The position numbers and the translations under genes were made by a program. The notes below the pieces were generated by a model that searched no databases, was not told where the DNA came from, and was given only the letters and a program-made list of their open reading frames with translations. Shown here piece by piece: positions 35,404-46,080 of a DNA stretch of 64,000 bases (its first letter is position 1; every line of letters starts with the position of its first letter). Source of the DNA: Ensifer canadensis (GTDB lineage: Bacteria > Pseudomonadota > Alphaproteobacteria > Rhizobiales > Rhizobiaceae); the NCBI RefSeq assembly GCF_017488845.2, contig NZ_CP083370.1, positions 1,240,001-1,304,000 on the forward strand, read 5' to 3'.

Positions 35404-36237
35404 ATGCAAACAGAACTCAAGCTTCGCATCGCCTCGGGAGTGGTGCTCGCGGCGGTCGCACTCGGTGCGACCTGGTTCGGCGGCTTGGCCTTCCAGCTTC
35501 TTTCGGTCCTGATCGCACTGCTCGTTTACTACGAGTGGTCGACGATTACCGGGCTGCCGGAGCGCGATTTTCAAGGCAATGCCTTCGGTTGGCTGTCGCT
35601 GGCGATAATCGCCGCTCTCATTCTTCTCGGATATATCGGCTACAGTCTGCCGGCCTTGCTCATTGCTGTCGTTATCGCAGTGCTTTGGGTATCGCTCAAG
35701 AAAGGCAGCTGGTGGTTGCCCGGCGGCATCGTCTACGCAGGATTGACCGGCATCTCGCTGGCGGCCCTGCGCGGGGTTGACCAACCCGGCCTGATCGCGA
35801 CCTTGTTCGTCTTCGCCGTCGTTTGGGGAACCGATATTCTTGCCTATTTCGTCGGTCGGGCGATCGGAGGCCCCAAGCTCGCGCCGCGCATTTCGCCCGG
35901 CAAGACCTGGTCGGGCGCCATTGGCGGGACGATTTCCGGCGTTGTGGCCGGCATTGCCGTTTTTATGGCATATTTTCCGCTGCAAGATCTGCGTGTCCCG
36001 GCTGTGGCGCTGGTTCTCTCCGTCGCGAGCCAGATCGGAGACCTCTTCGAATCCTTCATAAAGCGCCGATTCGGCGTCAAGGATTCGAGCCATCTCATTC
36101 CTGGGCATGGCGGGGTCATGGATCGGGTCGACGGATTGGTCTTTGCCTGCATCGCTACGCTGGTCCTGGTGCTGATACAGTATGTCCTCAGCGATGGGCG
36201 TCAGATCGCCTTTGGTTCGGTCTTGCTCGGCCTGTGA
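35404..36237 (+). CDS. cdsA: Phosphatidate cytidylyltransferase
   Basis: The 277-residue integral membrane enzyme makes CDP-diacylglycerol from phosphatidate and CTP. It has about seven helices and the C-terminal signature SQIGDLFESFIKRRFGVKDSSHLIPGHGGVMDRVDGL. It begins directly at the uppS stop and is followed after 27 bases by rseP. Confidence 0.96.
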   Translation: MQTELKLRIASGVVLAAVALGATWFGGLAFQLLSVLIALLVYYEWSTITGLPERDFQGNAFGWLSLAIIAALILLGYIGYSLPALLIAVVIAVLWVSLKKGSWWLPGGIVYAGLTGISLAALRGVDQPGLIATLFVFAVVWGTDILAYFVGRAIGGPKLAPRISPGKTWSGAIGGTISGVVAGIAVFMAYFPLQDLRVPAVALVLSVASQIGDLFESFIKRRFGVKDSSHLIPGHGGVMDRVDGLVFACIATLVLVLIQYVLSDGRQIAFGSVLLGL

Positions 36238-36264
36238 TGCTGGTGGCAGGCTTAAGGAAAGTTC

Positions 36265-37398
36265 ATGACATATCTGCTTGTTGGCCTGCAATTCGTGACC
36301 GGCTACATCGTACCCTTCCTGTTGGTGCTGACCCTTTTGGTCTTCGTGCATGAAATGGGACACTACCTCGTCGGCCGGTGGTCGGGCATTCGTATCCTGG
36401 CTTTTTCGGTCGGCTTCGGGCCGGAACTGCTCGGGTGGACCGATAAACACGGCACGAGGTGGAAGTTCTGTGCAATACCGCTGGGCGGCTACGTCAAGTT
36501 CTATGGCGACGAGGATGCGGCCAGTACGCCCGATTACAAGCGGCTGGAGGCGATCTCGCCTGAGGAACGGTCACGAACCTTCCTGGGCGCCAAGCTGTGG
36601 AAGCGTGCCGCGACCGTTGCGGCCGGTCCGATCGCCAACTTCATCCTTGCCATCGCCATTTTTGCCGTTCTCTTCGCCGTTTATGGGCGTTCGGTTGCGG
36701 ACCCGATCGTTGCCCAGGTGAAAGAGAACAGTGCTGCCGCCAAGGCAGGCATTCTTCCGCGCGATAGGTTGATCGCCATCGACGGAACGCCGGTCGCGAC
36801 CTTCGACGACGTTCGCCGCTATGTCAGCGTGCGACCTGAACTGGAAATCAAGATCCGGATCCAGCGGGACGGTTCATTCCTGGATCTTCCGATGGTGCCT
36901 GAGCGAACCGAGATATCGGACCAGTTCGGCAACAAGATGGAGGTCGGAATCATCGGTATCGTCACCGATCAGGATGCGGGCAATTTCCGACTGGTGACTT
37001 ACGGTCCGATCGAAGCCATAGGGCAGGGGGCGCTTCAGAGCTGGCACATTGTCACCGGCACGTTCGACTATCTGGCGAACCTCGTTACGGGACGTATGAA
37101 GGCGGATCAGCTTGGTGGTCCGATCCGTGTCGCTCAGGCCTCGGGCCAAATGGCGACACTGGGTGTGGCTGCCGTGCTGCAGCTTGCAGCCGTCCTGTCA
37201 GTTTCCATAGGATTGCTTAACCTCATGCCGGTTCCGGTGCTTGATGGCGGCCACCTGATGTTCTATGCGGTTGAGGCCTTGCGCGGAAAGCCGGTTGGAG
37301 CTGCTGCGCAGGACGTCGCTTATCGGATCGGCTTTGCCATGGTGCTGATGCTCATGGTTTTTGCGACCTGGAACGACATTTCGATGTTCTTCGGCTAG
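36265..37398 (+). CDS. rseP: RIP metalloprotease RseP (site-2 protease)
   Basis: The 377-residue membrane zinc protease carries out regulated intramembrane proteolysis. Zinc ligands are H29 and H33 in HEMGH, inside the first helix, and the third ligand lies in NLMPVPVLDGGH near the C-terminus. One PDZ domain sits between (about 125-200), with EVKENSAAAKAGILPRDRLIAIDG-like sequence. In alphaproteobacteria the homologue (MmpA/RseP) cleaves polarity and anti-sigma factors. Confidence 0.96.
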   Translation: MTYLLVGLQFVTGYIVPFLLVLTLLVFVHEMGHYLVGRWSGIRILAFSVGFGPELLGWTDKHGTRWKFCAIPLGGYVKFYGDEDAASTPDYKRLEAISPEERSRTFLGAKLWKRAATVAAGPIANFILAIAIFAVLFAVYGRSVADPIVAQVKENSAAAKAGILPRDRLIAIDGTPVATFDDVRRYVSVRPELEIKIRIQRDGSFLDLPMVPERTEISDQFGNKMEVGIIGIVTDQDAGNFRLVTYGPIEAIGQGALQSWHIVTGTFDYLANLVTGRMKADQLGGPIRVAQASGQMATLGVAAVLQLAAVLSVSIGLLNLMPVPVLDGGHLMFYAVEALRGKPVGAAAQDVAYRIGFAMVLMLMVFATWNDISMFFG

Positions 37399-37556
37399 CG
37401 TTCGGCCGGCGAGCATCTGAGGCGGACGACGACCGATACTGTGAACGATTGGATTTCAATGGCTTGTCCAGCAAGGATTTGTTTACGATAACTCGAATCT
37501 GTAGTGGCCGTTAAGCCACGGTTCGAATTGAAGTAAACAGAAATTAACGAGCTGAC

Positions 37557-37584
37557 TTGCTTGTATGGGAAAAGCGGGTAAAAC
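37557..37584 (+). promoter_or_regulatory. Candidate bamA promoter
   Basis: TTGCTT and TAAAAC are 16 bases apart in an AT-richer 250-base gap before bamA. No terminator is visible after rseP, so read-through is also likely. Confidence 0.3.
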
Positions 37585-37648
37585 GGCAACCGTGACCGGA
37601 GTCGGCACGAAATTGCCGCGCGACGTTGGGAAAAGGTAAGATTTGAAC

Positions 37649-39982
37649 ATGAAAGCTGGTTCAAGGTTTTTGAACGCGGTGTCGGCGTTTGCGCTGTCCA
37701 CGAGTATGGTGGTTTCTGGCGCTGGTGTTGGATTGCTCGCAGGCGCTTCCGTCGCAGAGGCCGCGACCATTAGTCGTGTTGAAGTCCGCGGAGCCACGCG
37801 CGTCAGCGCTGAAACGGTTCGTGCGAACATCACGATTGTCCCTGGCAAGAGCTTCAGCAACGCCGATATCGATGCTTCCGTGAAGCGCCTTTACGCGACA
37901 GGCTATTTCTCCGATGTCAGCATCAATGTCGCTGGCGGCACGCTTGTCGTCACCGTCAGCGAGAACCAACTGGTCAACCAGGTCGTCTTCAACGGCAACC
38001 GCAAGATCAAGGACGACAAGCTTCAGCTCGCCGTCCGCACGCAGCCGCTCGGACCCTACAGCCAGGCGACGGTCGAAACGGATATCCAGTCGATCAAGGA
38101 CGCCTATGCTGCGATCGGTCGCAGTGATGTCACTGTGACGACCCAGGTCGTCCCGATCGCTGAAGGTCGCGTCAATCTTGCTTTCGTCATCAACGAAGGC
38201 GAGCGCACCAAGATTGCGCAGATCAATTTTGTCGGCAACGAAGCCTATAGCGATGGTCGTCTGCAATCCATCATTGCGACGAAGGAATCAGGTATCTTCT
38301 CGTTCCTGACCCGCAAGGACGTCTACAACCCGGACAAGCTGCGCGCTGACGAAGAGTTGCTGCGTCAGTTCTACTACAACCGCGGTTATGCCGACTTCCA
38401 GGTCGTTTCGTCCGAGTCTTCTCTTAATGAGGCGACCAACGAATACACCGTGACGATCACCGTTGAAGAAGGTCCGCGCTACGACTTTGGTGCAGTGACT
38501 GTCGAATCGACGGTTGAAGGTGTGGATGCCGAATCGCTGAAGGGCGTCGTGCTTAGCCGCGAAGGCTCGGTCTACAAGGCCAGGGACATTCAGGAAACGA
38601 TGAGCGAGATCTCGAGGCGCGTCGCTTCGGCTGGCTACCCGTTTGCCCGCGTGACGCCGCGCGGTAACCGCGACCTCAGCAATCATACGATTGCCGTCGA
38701 CTATCTCGTCGATCAGGGCGAGCGCGCCTACGTCGAGCGTATCGAAATTCGCGGCAACACCCGAACTCGCGACTACGTCATTCGCCGCGAGTTCGATATG
38801 GGTGAAGGCGATGCCTTCAATCAGGAAATGGTTGCGCGCGCCAAGCGTCGCCTTGAGGCTCTCGGTTACTTCTCGACCGTCAATATCTCGACGGCACCTG
38901 GCAGTGCGGCAGACCGCGTCGTGGTTATCGTTGACGTACAGGATCAGTCGACCGGTTCGTTCGGTATCGGTGCCGGCTACTCCGCTGGCAGCGGTGGCGG
39001 CTTCCTCGTCGAAGCCTCGATCGAGGAAAAGAACTTCCTGGGTCGCGGTCAGTACATTCGCGTCGCGGCAGGTCGCGGCGAAGAGAGTCGGACCTACAAC
39101 GTTTCGTTCACCGAGCCGTATTTCCTTGGCTATCGTCTGGCTGCCGGCTTCGACGTCTTCAAGAACGAAAACGACTTCGACGACGAAGACTACAGCTATG
39201 AAGACCAGGGTTTCAGCCTGCGCATAGCGGCGCCGATCACAGAGAACCTGTCGACCACGCTGCGGTATAACTTCACGACGTTTGACTATAGCGGTAATAT
39301 TGCAGATCTGTCTTCGCCTTACGTCCGAGCGGTTGAAGGCGGAAACTGGGTCCGTTCGTCGGTATCGCAATCGATCACTTACAACACGCTCGATGATGCG
39401 CAACTGCCGCACGATGGCATTCTGGCGACGTTTACGCAGGAGTTCGCCGGCCTCGGTGGCGACTCTGATTTCTACAAGATCACCGGTAAGGCCAAGTGGT
39501 ATTACACGGTGAACGATGAGGCGGATATTATTGCTTCGCTTGCCGGCGGTGCGGGTCATATCTTCGAGACCGGTAGCGATCTTCAGGTCTTTGACCAGTT
39601 CCAACTGGGCAGCAACGATATTCGTGGCTTCGAGCGCAACGGGGTCGGCCCGCGTGATCAGGCAACAGGCGATGCGCTTGGTGGCACCACCTATTTCACG
39701 GCGTCGGCCGAAGCAACGTTTCCGCTGCCTGGCATCCCGCGTGACAGCGGCTTCCGCGGCGCAATCTTCGCCGATGCAGGTACGCTCTACAGCAATAAGG
39801 TCGCTACGCTGCCCAGTGAAACGGTACTGGGTAACGACTCCTCGCTGCGTGCATCGGTCGGTCTCGGCCTGATCTGGGCGTCGCCGTTCGGTCCGCTGCG
39901 TGTCGACTACGCTTGGCCGATCGCGAAGGAAGATTTTGACCGGGTTCAGAATCTGAAGTTCGGTATTTCCTCGTCGTTCTGA
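37649..39982 (+). CDS. bamA: Outer membrane protein assembly factor BamA
   Basis: The 777-residue Omp85 protein is the core of the BAM machine that inserts beta-barrel proteins. The signal peptide ends near AEA-A at 37-38. Five POTRA domains follow (about 40-420), then a 16-strand barrel whose conserved LGSNDIRGFERNGVGPRD carries the lid-lock RGF motif. The protein ends in Phe (FGISSSF), the usual outer-membrane signature. ATG 37649 was chosen over a TTG two codons earlier. Confidence 0.97.
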   Translation: MKAGSRFLNAVSAFALSTSMVVSGAGVGLLAGASVAEAATISRVEVRGATRVSAETVRANITIVPGKSFSNADIDASVKRLYATGYFSDVSINVAGGTLVVTVSENQLVNQVVFNGNRKIKDDKLQLAVRTQPLGPYSQATVETDIQSIKDAYAAIGRSDVTVTTQVVPIAEGRVNLAFVINEGERTKIAQINFVGNEAYSDGRLQSIIATKESGIFSFLTRKDVYNPDKLRADEELLRQFYYNRGYADFQVVSSESSLNEATNEYTVTITVEEGPRYDFGAVTVESTVEGVDAESLKGVVLSREGSVYKARDIQETMSEISRRVASAGYPFARVTPRGNRDLSNHTIAVDYLVDQGERAYVERIEIRGNTRTRDYVIRREFDMGEGDAFNQEMVARAKRRLEALGYFSTVNISTAPGSAADRVVVIVDVQDQSTGSFGIGAGYSAGSGGGFLVEASIEEKNFLGRGQYIRVAAGRGEESRTYNVSFTEPYFLGYRLAAGFDVFKNENDFDDEDYSYEDQGFSLRIAAPITENLSTTLRYNFTTFDYSGNIADLSSPYVRAVEGGNWVRSSVSQSITYNTLDDAQLPHDGILATFTQEFAGLGGDSDFYKITGKAKWYYTVNDEADIIASLAGGAGHIFETGSDLQVFDQFQLGSNDIRGFERNGVGPRDQATGDALGGTTYFTASAEATFPLPGIPRDSGFRGAIFADAGTLYSNKVATLPSETVLGNDSSLRASVGLGLIWASPFGPLRVDYAWPIAKEDFDRVQNLKFGISSSF

Positions 39983-40030
39983 TAAAGAAGCAGTCCAGAA
40001 CTGCCAAAAGTAGATCGTTCTGGAGTGTCC

Positions 40031-41095
40031 ATGGAACAGAATTGGTTTTTTCCGCCCCATCAAGGGATTCGTCTGGGTGACCTGGCGAACCAAATTGGGG
40101 CGGATCTGACGGATGGCGCGGTGGCAGATCGCGCTATCCACTCGGTAGCACCTGTCAATCGGGCAAAGCCCGGTGACGTCTGTTACATGCTTTCGCGCAA
40201 GTACCGTGCTGAGCTGGAAAGCTGCCAGGCTTCCGCGATTATCTGCGACAAGACGATCGCCCCACTCGTACCGTCTCACATTCCCGTTCTCTTGACTGCG
40301 CGGCCGCATACGGCCTTCGCGCTGGCAGGTACACTCTTGCACGAGGCTGCCATGCGCCCGGCGCGCAATACCAGCCTTGCCGGTGTGTCGCCGGCCGCCT
40401 TCGTTGACCCGACGGCACGCCTTGAAGAGGGCGTGGAGATCGAGCCGATGGCAGTCGTTGGGGCCGGCGCCGAAATTGGTAGCGGAACGAGAATTGCCGC
40501 AGGTGTCGTCATAGGGCCGGGCGTTCGCATTGGCCGAGACTGCACGATCGCGGCGGGCGCAAGCGTTCTCTGCGCTCTTGTCGGCAACAGTGTCATCATT
40601 CACCCAGGTGCCCGGATCGGCCAGGATGGGTTCGGCTACGCGCCGGGCCCCAAGGGTGGAATGATCAAGATCGTTCAGGTCGGACGTGTGATCATTCAGG
40701 ATCATGTCGAGATCGGCGCGAACACGACGATCGATCGTGGCACCATGGACGACACCGTCATCGGCGAAGGCACGAAGATCGACAACCTTGTACAGATCGG
40801 CCACAACGTCCGCATCGGCCGTTATTGCGGCATCGTCAGTCAGGTCGGCATCGCCGGCAGCACCAGGATTGGTGACGGCGTGATGATCGGCGGCGGTAGC
40901 GGCGTCAACGGCCACATCACTGTGGGTGACGGCGTTCAGATCGCTGCCATGAGCGGCGTTGCAAGCGACGTCCCTGCGGGCGAACGCTATGGCGGTATTC
41001 CAGCGCGCCCCATGCGCGATTTCCTGCGCGATGTCGCCGAAATGGCCTTGCGCGCAAGTGACAGACAGAAAAAGAAGGATGGCACGAATGAGTGA
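40031..41095 (+). CDS. lpxD: UDP-3-O-(3-hydroxyacyl)glucosamine N-acyltransferase
   Basis: This 354-residue hexapeptide-repeat enzyme adds the second hydroxyacyl chain in lipid A synthesis. The N-terminal uridine-binding domain (1-110) precedes a left-handed beta-helix with the catalytic-region sequence [19 protein letters not shown] (His in GxDGFG context). ATG 40031 is five bases from GGAG; a GTG two codons earlier is the alternative. It overlaps fabZ by eight bases. Confidence 0.96.
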   Translation: MEQNWFFPPHQGIRLGDLANQIGADLTDGAVADRAIHSVAPVNRAKPGDVCYMLSRKYRAELESCQASAIICDKTIAPLVPSHIPVLLTARPHTAFALAGTLLHEAAMRPARNTSLAGVSPAAFVDPTARLEEGVEIEPMAVVGAGAEIGSGTRIAAGVVIGPGVRIGRDCTIAAGASVLCALVGNSVIIHPGARIGQDGFGYAPGPKGGMIKIVQVGRVIIQDHVEIGANTTIDRGTMDDTVIGEGTKIDNLVQIGHNVRIGRYCGIVSQVGIAGSTRIGDGVMIGGGSGVNGHITVGDGVQIAAMSGVASDVPAGERYGGIPARPMRDFLRDVAEMALRASDRQKKKDGTNE

Positions 41096-41552
41096 GGCGG
41101 CAACGGTTCTGGGTACGGCTGATATTCAGGAGATCCTGAAGCTTCTTCCGCATCGTTATCCCTTCCTGCTCGTCGACCGGATCATCGAGATCGACGGCGA
41201 CAATTCGGCGATCGGCATCAAGAACGTCTCGGCAAATGAGCCGCACTTTACCGGCCATTTTCCGGAGAAGCCGATCATGCCGGGCGTCCTGCTGATCGAG
41301 GGCATGGCGCAGACGGCGGGCGCGATCTGCGCGCGCAAGACTGCTTCGGGTACCAACCTCGTCTACTTCATGACCATCGACAATGCGCGCTTCCGCAAGC
41401 CGGTTGTTCCGGGTGATCGTGTTGAGTTTCATGTCGTGAAGCAGAAACAGCGCGGCAATATCTGGAAGTTTCATTGTGACGCAAAAGTTGACGGGCAACT
41501 TGTCGCGGAAGCTGATATCGGCGCGATGATAGTCAGCACGGAAGACGCTTAA
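41088..41552 (+). CDS. fabZ: 3-hydroxyacyl-ACP dehydratase FabZ
   Basis: This 154-residue hot-dog-fold enzyme dehydrates 3-hydroxyacyl-ACP. It has the active-site stretch [20 protein letters not shown] with the catalytic His, and the Glu in IEGMAQTAG. The start overlaps the end of lpxD by eight bases; an in-frame ATG three codons upstream is less well spaced from the AAGGA. It links fatty-acid and lipid A synthesis in one operon. Confidence 0.96.
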   Translation: MSEAATVLGTADIQEILKLLPHRYPFLLVDRIIEIDGDNSAIGIKNVSANEPHFTGHFPEKPIMPGVLLIEGMAQTAGAICARKTASGTNLVYFMTIDNARFRKPVVPGDRVEFHVVKQKQRGNIWKFHCDAKVDGQLVAEADIGAMIVSTEDA

Positions 41553-41554
41553 AC

Positions 41555-42364
41555 ATGATTGCATCAACAGCGAAGATCCACCCGTCCTCGATCATCGAAG
41601 ATGGCGCGGTCATCGGTGAGAACGTCAAAATCGGCCCGTTTTGCTACATCGGGCCGAAAGTCGTTCTCGGAGACGACATGGAACTGATGAGCCACGTCGT
41701 TGTCGCCGGCCGCACGACGGTCGGCAAGGGCACCAAGATTTTCCCGAATGCCGTCATTGGCGGAGATTCGCAAAGCGTGCATCACAGCACTGTCGACACC
41801 ATTTTGCAGATCGGCGACAACTGCACGATCCGCGAAGGTGTCACGATGAATGCGGGAACCGTCGAATATGGCGGTGCGACGATCGTCGGCAATAACAATC
41901 TGTTCCTCGCCTATTCGCATGTGGCGCATGATTGCCGCCTCGGCAGCAACATCATCATGTCGAACAACGTGTTGTTGGCCGGCCATGTGACGATCGAGGA
42001 CCGCGCTATCCTTGGCGGCGGCTGTGCCGTGCACCAATTCACGCGCATCGGTCGTCAGGCGTTCATCGGCGGCCTCTCCGCCGTAAGCTACGACGTCATT
42101 CCCTATGGCATGCTCAACGGCAATCCCGGTGTCCTGAGCGGGCTGAACGTTGTGGGCATGACCCGGGCGGGCATTGAGCGTGCAACGATCCACGTGGTTC
42201 GCCGCGCCTACAAGCAGATCTTCGAGGGCCCAGAATCAGTTCGCGCCAATGCCGCCGCCATTCGCGCTGATTATGCCGACTGTGCGCCTGTTGTCGAAAT
42301 CCTCGATTTCATCGCAGCCGAAAGCGACAGGGCACTGTCTTCACCAAGTCGCGGCAAGGCCTGA
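41555..42364 (+). CDS. lpxA: UDP-N-acetylglucosamine O-acyltransferase
   Basis: The 269-residue first enzyme of lipid A synthesis. Hexapeptide repeats form the beta-helix, the catalytic His lies in [15 protein letters not shown], and the C-terminal helical part contains [25 protein letters not shown]. It starts two bases after the fabZ stop. Confidence 0.97.
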   Translation: MIASTAKIHPSSIIEDGAVIGENVKIGPFCYIGPKVVLGDDMELMSHVVVAGRTTVGKGTKIFPNAVIGGDSQSVHHSTVDTILQIGDNCTIREGVTMNAGTVEYGGATIVGNNNLFLAYSHVAHDCRLGSNIIMSNNVLLAGHVTIEDRAILGGGCAVHQFTRIGRQAFIGGLSAVSYDVIPYGMLNGNPGVLSGLNVVGMTRAGIERATIHVVRRAYKQIFEGPESVRANAAAIRADYADCAPVVEILDFIAAESDRALSSPSRGKA

Positions 42365-42369
42365 CCGTG

Positions 42370-43257
42370 ATGTCGGCCACGGCGAGCCGCGCAGCAACTG
42401 GCGGCCGGCTCGCGATCATCGCCGGCGGCGGAGCGCTGCCGCATCATGTGGCCGAGGCCGTTCGTGCCCGTGGAGAAGATCCATTTGTGATCGCGCTCTC
42501 GCGCGAAGCGGAAGAGAGCGATTGGGTCGGTTTCGATCACTCCGTGCTCGCCATCGGCGATTTCTCCGGCATCAGCCGCACATTCAAAGAACAACGCATC
42601 GACCGCGTTGTGCTTTCGGGCTGGGTCCGTCGTAGACCGGAATGGCGCGACATTCGCCCGACGCTGAAAACGCTTGCCAGAATACCGAGCGTTTTGAAGA
42701 CGCTGGTGTCTGGCGGCGATGACGCTGTCTTGCGCATGGCGATGCAACTCATCGAAGCAAGCGGCGCCCACGTGATCGGCGTGCATGAGGTGGTTCCGAA
42801 CCTTCTGGCGGATCCAGGGCCGATTGGCGCTATCGCCCCATCGGACGATGACAGACGCGACGTTGAGGCCGGCATCGCTGCCGCCAACGCGCTTGGCGAA
42901 CTCGACGTGGGGCAGGGCGCCATCGCTGTCGGTGGTCGCGTGGTTGCCCTGGAGGGCGCCGAGGGCACCGATGCGATGCTCGAGCGGGTGGCGACACTCA
43001 AGACGGAAGGACGCGTCTCGGCGCGTCGGCGTGGCGTTCTGGTCAAGCTTTGTAAGCCGGGGCAGGACTTGCGTGCGGATCTGCCATCGATCGGACCATC
43101 GACCGTCGCTGGCGCTGTCGCGGCCGGGCTTGCCGGAATTGCTGTCGAGGCCGGTCGCGCCCTGGTGCTCGAGCGCGCGGAGGTGATCGAAGCTGCCAAC
43201 CGCGCGGGGCTGTTTGTCATTGGTGTCGAGCGGAGCGGTCACCGGGGAAAAGCATGA
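42370..43257 (+). CDS. lpxI: UDP-2,3-diacylglucosamine pyrophosphatase LpxI (DUF1009)
   Basis: The 295-residue LpxI removes UMP from UDP-2,3-diacylglucosamine to give lipid X, replacing LpxH in alphaproteobacteria. Family features are LAIIAGGGALPHHVAEAVRARG, the GDFSGISRTFKEQRIDRVVLSG segment, and VEAGRALVLERAEVIEAANRAGLFVIG. ATG 42370 is preferred to the adjacent GTG. It overlaps lpxB by ATGA. Confidence 0.95.
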   Translation: MSATASRAATGGRLAIIAGGGALPHHVAEAVRARGEDPFVIALSREAEESDWVGFDHSVLAIGDFSGISRTFKEQRIDRVVLSGWVRRRPEWRDIRPTLKTLARIPSVLKTLVSGGDDAVLRMAMQLIEASGAHVIGVHEVVPNLLADPGPIGAIAPSDDDRRDVEAGIAAANALGELDVGQGAIAVGGRVVALEGAEGTDAMLERVATLKTEGRVSARRRGVLVKLCKPGQDLRADLPSIGPSTVAGAVAAGLAGIAVEAGRALVLERAEVIEAANRAGLFVIGVERSGHRGKA

Positions 43258-44438
43258 GCGGACAAGGCTACAAGCTGGCGGTCATTGCCGGCGAGGTATC
43301 GGGCGATCTTCTTGGCGCAGATCTGGTGCGGGCACTGCGTGCACAATGCGGGCGTGATGTCGAGCTTGTCGGCGTTGGCGGCGACGGTCTTGAGGGCGAA
43401 GGCCTGGAATCGCTGTTCGATTATTCCGAACTTTCGATCATGGGCTTCTCGCAAGTGCTCGCGCGTCTGCCAAAGTTGATTCTGCGCATCCGCCAGACGG
43501 CGAATGCCATTATTGCTGCGCGCCCCGATGCCTTGCTGATCATCGATAGTCCGGATTTCACCCATCGTGTCGCGCGTCGCGTTCGCGACGCGCTGCCGGA
43601 TCTGCCTGTCATCAACTATGTCTGCCCGAGCGTATGGGCCTGGAAGCCGGAACGCGCGCCGCGCATGCGCAGCTATGTCGATCATGTTCTGGCGGTGCTG
43701 CCGTTCGAGCCCGAGACCATGCGCAAGCTTGAGGGGCCGCCGACGACCTATATCGGCCATCGGCTTGCCTCGGATGCCAATGTGCTTGCCGTCCGCGCCA
43801 GCCGACGCGAAAGACTGAACGACGTCAATGGTAGCGCGGTTTCCACCTGCCTGCTTCTGCCGGGATCGCGTTCAAGCGAAATCAAGCGGCTGCTACCGAT
43901 CTTCAGGCAGATGACCGAGGAACTCGCTCGCCGGCATTCCGGCGTCCGCTTGCTGTTGCCGACGGTTCCGCGCCAGGAAAAACTGGTGCGCGAGATCACG
44001 GCCGGTTGGACGGTTCAGCCGGAAATATTGGTGGGAGCCACCGAGAAATGGGCTGCCTTCGACAAGGCGGATGCGGCAATCGCCGCGTCGGGAACGGTCA
44101 TCCTAGAGCTTGCGCTAGCCGGCGTTCCCGTCGTTTCTACCTATGATGCCGACTGGCTTGTGCGGTTGCTGCACAACCGCATCCGCATCTGGAGCGGGGC
44201 GCTTCCCAATCTCATCGCCGATTTCCCGATCGTGCCGGAGTATTTCAACCAGAGCATTCGTCCGGGCGCCTTGACCCGCTGGGTCGAGCGGCTGTCCGGG
44301 CCGACGGCCCAGCGCGCGTCGATGCTCGACGGCTACGCGCTGGTACAGCAGCGCATGGCGACAAGCAGACCGCCGGGCGAATTGGGCGCCGAGATCGTCC
44401 TCTCCTATCTGCAAAATCGAAAGCCCGGTCATCTCTGA
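43254..44438 (+). CDS. lpxB: Lipid-A-disaccharide synthase
   Basis: The 394-residue GT19 glycosyltransferase joins lipid X to UDP-diacylglucosamine. N-terminal motif AGEVSGDLLGADLVRAL, then NYVCPSVWAWKPERAPRM and AASGTVILELALAGVPVV. Translationally coupled to lpxI. Its stop codon lies inside the terminator that ends the lpx operon. Confidence 0.97.
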   Translation: MSGQGYKLAVIAGEVSGDLLGADLVRALRAQCGRDVELVGVGGDGLEGEGLESLFDYSELSIMGFSQVLARLPKLILRIRQTANAIIAARPDALLIIDSPDFTHRVARRVRDALPDLPVINYVCPSVWAWKPERAPRMRSYVDHVLAVLPFEPETMRKLEGPPTTYIGHRLASDANVLAVRASRRERLNDVNGSAVSTCLLLPGSRSSEIKRLLPIFRQMTEELARRHSGVRLLLPTVPRQEKLVREITAGWTVQPEILVGATEKWAAFDKADAAIAASGTVILELALAGVPVVSTYDADWLVRLLHNRIRIWSGALPNLIADFPIVPEYFNQSIRPGALTRWVERLSGPTAQRASMLDGYALVQQRMATSRPPGELGAEIVLSYLQNRKPGHL

Positions 44439-44450
44439 CCGGGCTTTTCT
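44421..44450. terminator. Bidirectional terminator lpxB / gltA
   Basis: A perfect 11-bp stem AAGCCCGGTCA/TGACCGGGCTT with a TCTC loop, followed by TTCT on the right and preceded by AAAATCG on the left, lies between convergent genes. The lpxB stop is in its right arm. Confidence 0.85.
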
Positions 44451-44473
44451 CATTTCCTGATTTCCGTTTGGCG

Positions 44474-45763
44474 TTAACGCTTGGAGACCGGCACGTAGTC
44501 ACGCTGCGGAGCGCCGACATAGAGCTGGCGCGGGCGGCCGATGCGCTGTTCCGGATCTTCGATCATTTCGTTCCACTGGGCGATCCAGCCGACGGTGCGC
44601 GCAAGCGCGAACAGCACGGTGAACATGGTGGTGGGGAAGCCCAGCGCCTTCAGCGTGATGCCGGAGTAGAAGTCGATGTTCGGGTAGAGCTTCTTCTCGA
44701 CGAAGTACTCGTCGGTGAGCGCGATACGTTCGAGTTCCATCGCCACTTCGAGGAGGGGATCGTCCTTGTGGCCGAGTTCTGCAAGCACTTCATGCGTGGT
44801 CTTCTGCATGATCTTGGCGCGCGGATCGTAGTTCTTGTAGACGCGGTGGCCGAAGCCCATCAGGCGGAACGGATCATTCTTGTCCTTGGCCTTGGCGATG
44901 TATTCCGGAATGCGGTCAGCCGTGCCGATTTCGGCCAGCATGTTGAGCGCAGCTTCGTTCGCGCCGCCGTGGGCCGGGCCCCAGAGGCAGGCGATGCCAG
45001 CGGCGATGCAGGCAAAGGGATTGGCACCTGACGAACCGGCAAGGCGCACGGTCGAGGTCGAAGCATTCTGCTCGTGGTCGGCATGCAGGATGAAGATGCG
45101 ATCCATGGCGCGCGACAACACCGGGTTCACTACATATTCCTCGCAAGGCACGGCAAAGCACATGCGCAGGAAGTTCGAGGCGTAGTCTAGATCGTTCTTC
45201 GGATAAACGAACGGCTGGCCGATATGGTACTTGTAGGCCATCGCGGCGATCGTCGGCATCTTGGCGATCATGCGCAGCGAAGCGACCATGCGCTGGTGCG
45301 GATCGGTGATGTCGGTCGAGTCGTGATAGAAGGCCGACAGGGCGCCGACGCAACCGCACATGACGGCCATCGGGTGGGCATCGCGACGGAAGCCGGTGAA
45401 GAAGCGCGACATCTGCTCATGCACCATGGTGTGGTGTGTGACGCGGTAGTCGAAGTCAGCCTTCTGCGCCTTCGTCGGCAGTTCGCCGTAAAGCAGGAGA
45501 TAGCAGACTTCGAGGAAGTCGCCATGTTCTGCGAGCTGTTCGATCGGGTAGCCGCGGTGCAGGAGCACGCCTTCGTCACCGTCGATATAGGTGATCTTGG
45601 ATTCGCACGACGCCGTCGACGTAAAGCCCGGGTCGTAGGTGAACATCTTGGTCTGCTTGTAGAGCGAGCCGATATCGACCACATCAGGACCGATGGACCC
45701 CGATCGCACTGGTAGCTCCGCCGACTTTCCATCGAATGTTACGACCGCGCTTTTTTCTGTCAT
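44474..45763 (-). CDS. gltA: Citrate synthase
   Basis: The 429-residue type II citrate synthase condenses oxaloacetate and acetyl-CoA. Catalytic His regions are [12 protein letters not shown] and [16 protein letters not shown], and the Asp lies in [11 protein letters not shown] 45763 has the strong ribosome site GGAGGG and gives the known rhizobial length; the frame extends 93 codons upstream without homology. It is monocistronic and divergent from comEC. Confidence 0.97.
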   Translation of the reverse strand: MTEKSAVVTFDGKSAELPVRSGSIGPDVVDIGSLYKQTKMFTYDPGFTSTASCESKITYIDGDEGVLLHRGYPIEQLAEHGDFLEVCYLLLYGELPTKAQKADFDYRVTHHTMVHEQMSRFFTGFRRDAHPMAVMCGCVGALSAFYHDSTDITDPHQRMVASLRMIAKMPTIAAMAYKYHIGQPFVYPKNDLDYASNFLRMCFAVPCEEYVVNPVLSRAMDRIFILHADHEQNASTSTVRLAGSSGANPFACIAAGIACLWGPAHGGANEAALNMLAEIGTADRIPEYIAKAKDKNDPFRLMGFGHRVYKNYDPRAKIMQKTTHEVLAELGHKDDPLLEVAMELERIALTDEYFVEKKLYPNIDFYSGITLKALGFPTTMFTVLFALARTVGWIAQWNEMIEDPEQRIGRPRQLYVGAPQRDYVPVSKR

Positions 45764-46080
45764 GGGGACCCTCCGTCTTATGGCAACGTGGCACAGAGAC
45801 CATGCCACGAAAATGAACGTTGCGAATTTGCTATATGATTTATTTTCGGCTGCCAAGCTGTACGAAAGGCAAATTGTGCGATGCGAAAATGTGCATATGG
45901 CGACGCAATAATCGCACGTTAGAGTAATATGTCCAACCGGATCAATAACTGTCAGGATAATGATGCGGTACCATTCCATATAGGTTTGCCGCTTTTTTCG
46001 GCAGATGACGTTCAGGTTGCGGTTGGGTGATGTTGGTTGCATGATCGACCTCTACCGTCTTAGGGGAGTGGTACCGTACG
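45764..46080. other. Divergent regulatory region gltA / comEC
   Basis: This 317-base AT-rich gap has no credible gene. A TTGGCA (complement of 45851-45856) with TATAGC 15 bases downstream could be part of the gltA promoter, but the spacing is short. The comEC side has a distant GGGGAG (46063-46068) as its only ribosome-site candidate. Confidence 0.4.

Noticed and set aside
38288..40915. A very long minus-strand reading frame of 875 codons opposite bamA and lpxD
   Set aside because: It is a mirror of GC-rich codon usage in two clear plus-strand genes. It has no domain, signal peptide or ribosome site. The same applies to the long antisense frames at 532-1467, 1566-3170, 5866-7431, 53873-55636 and 60903-61976.
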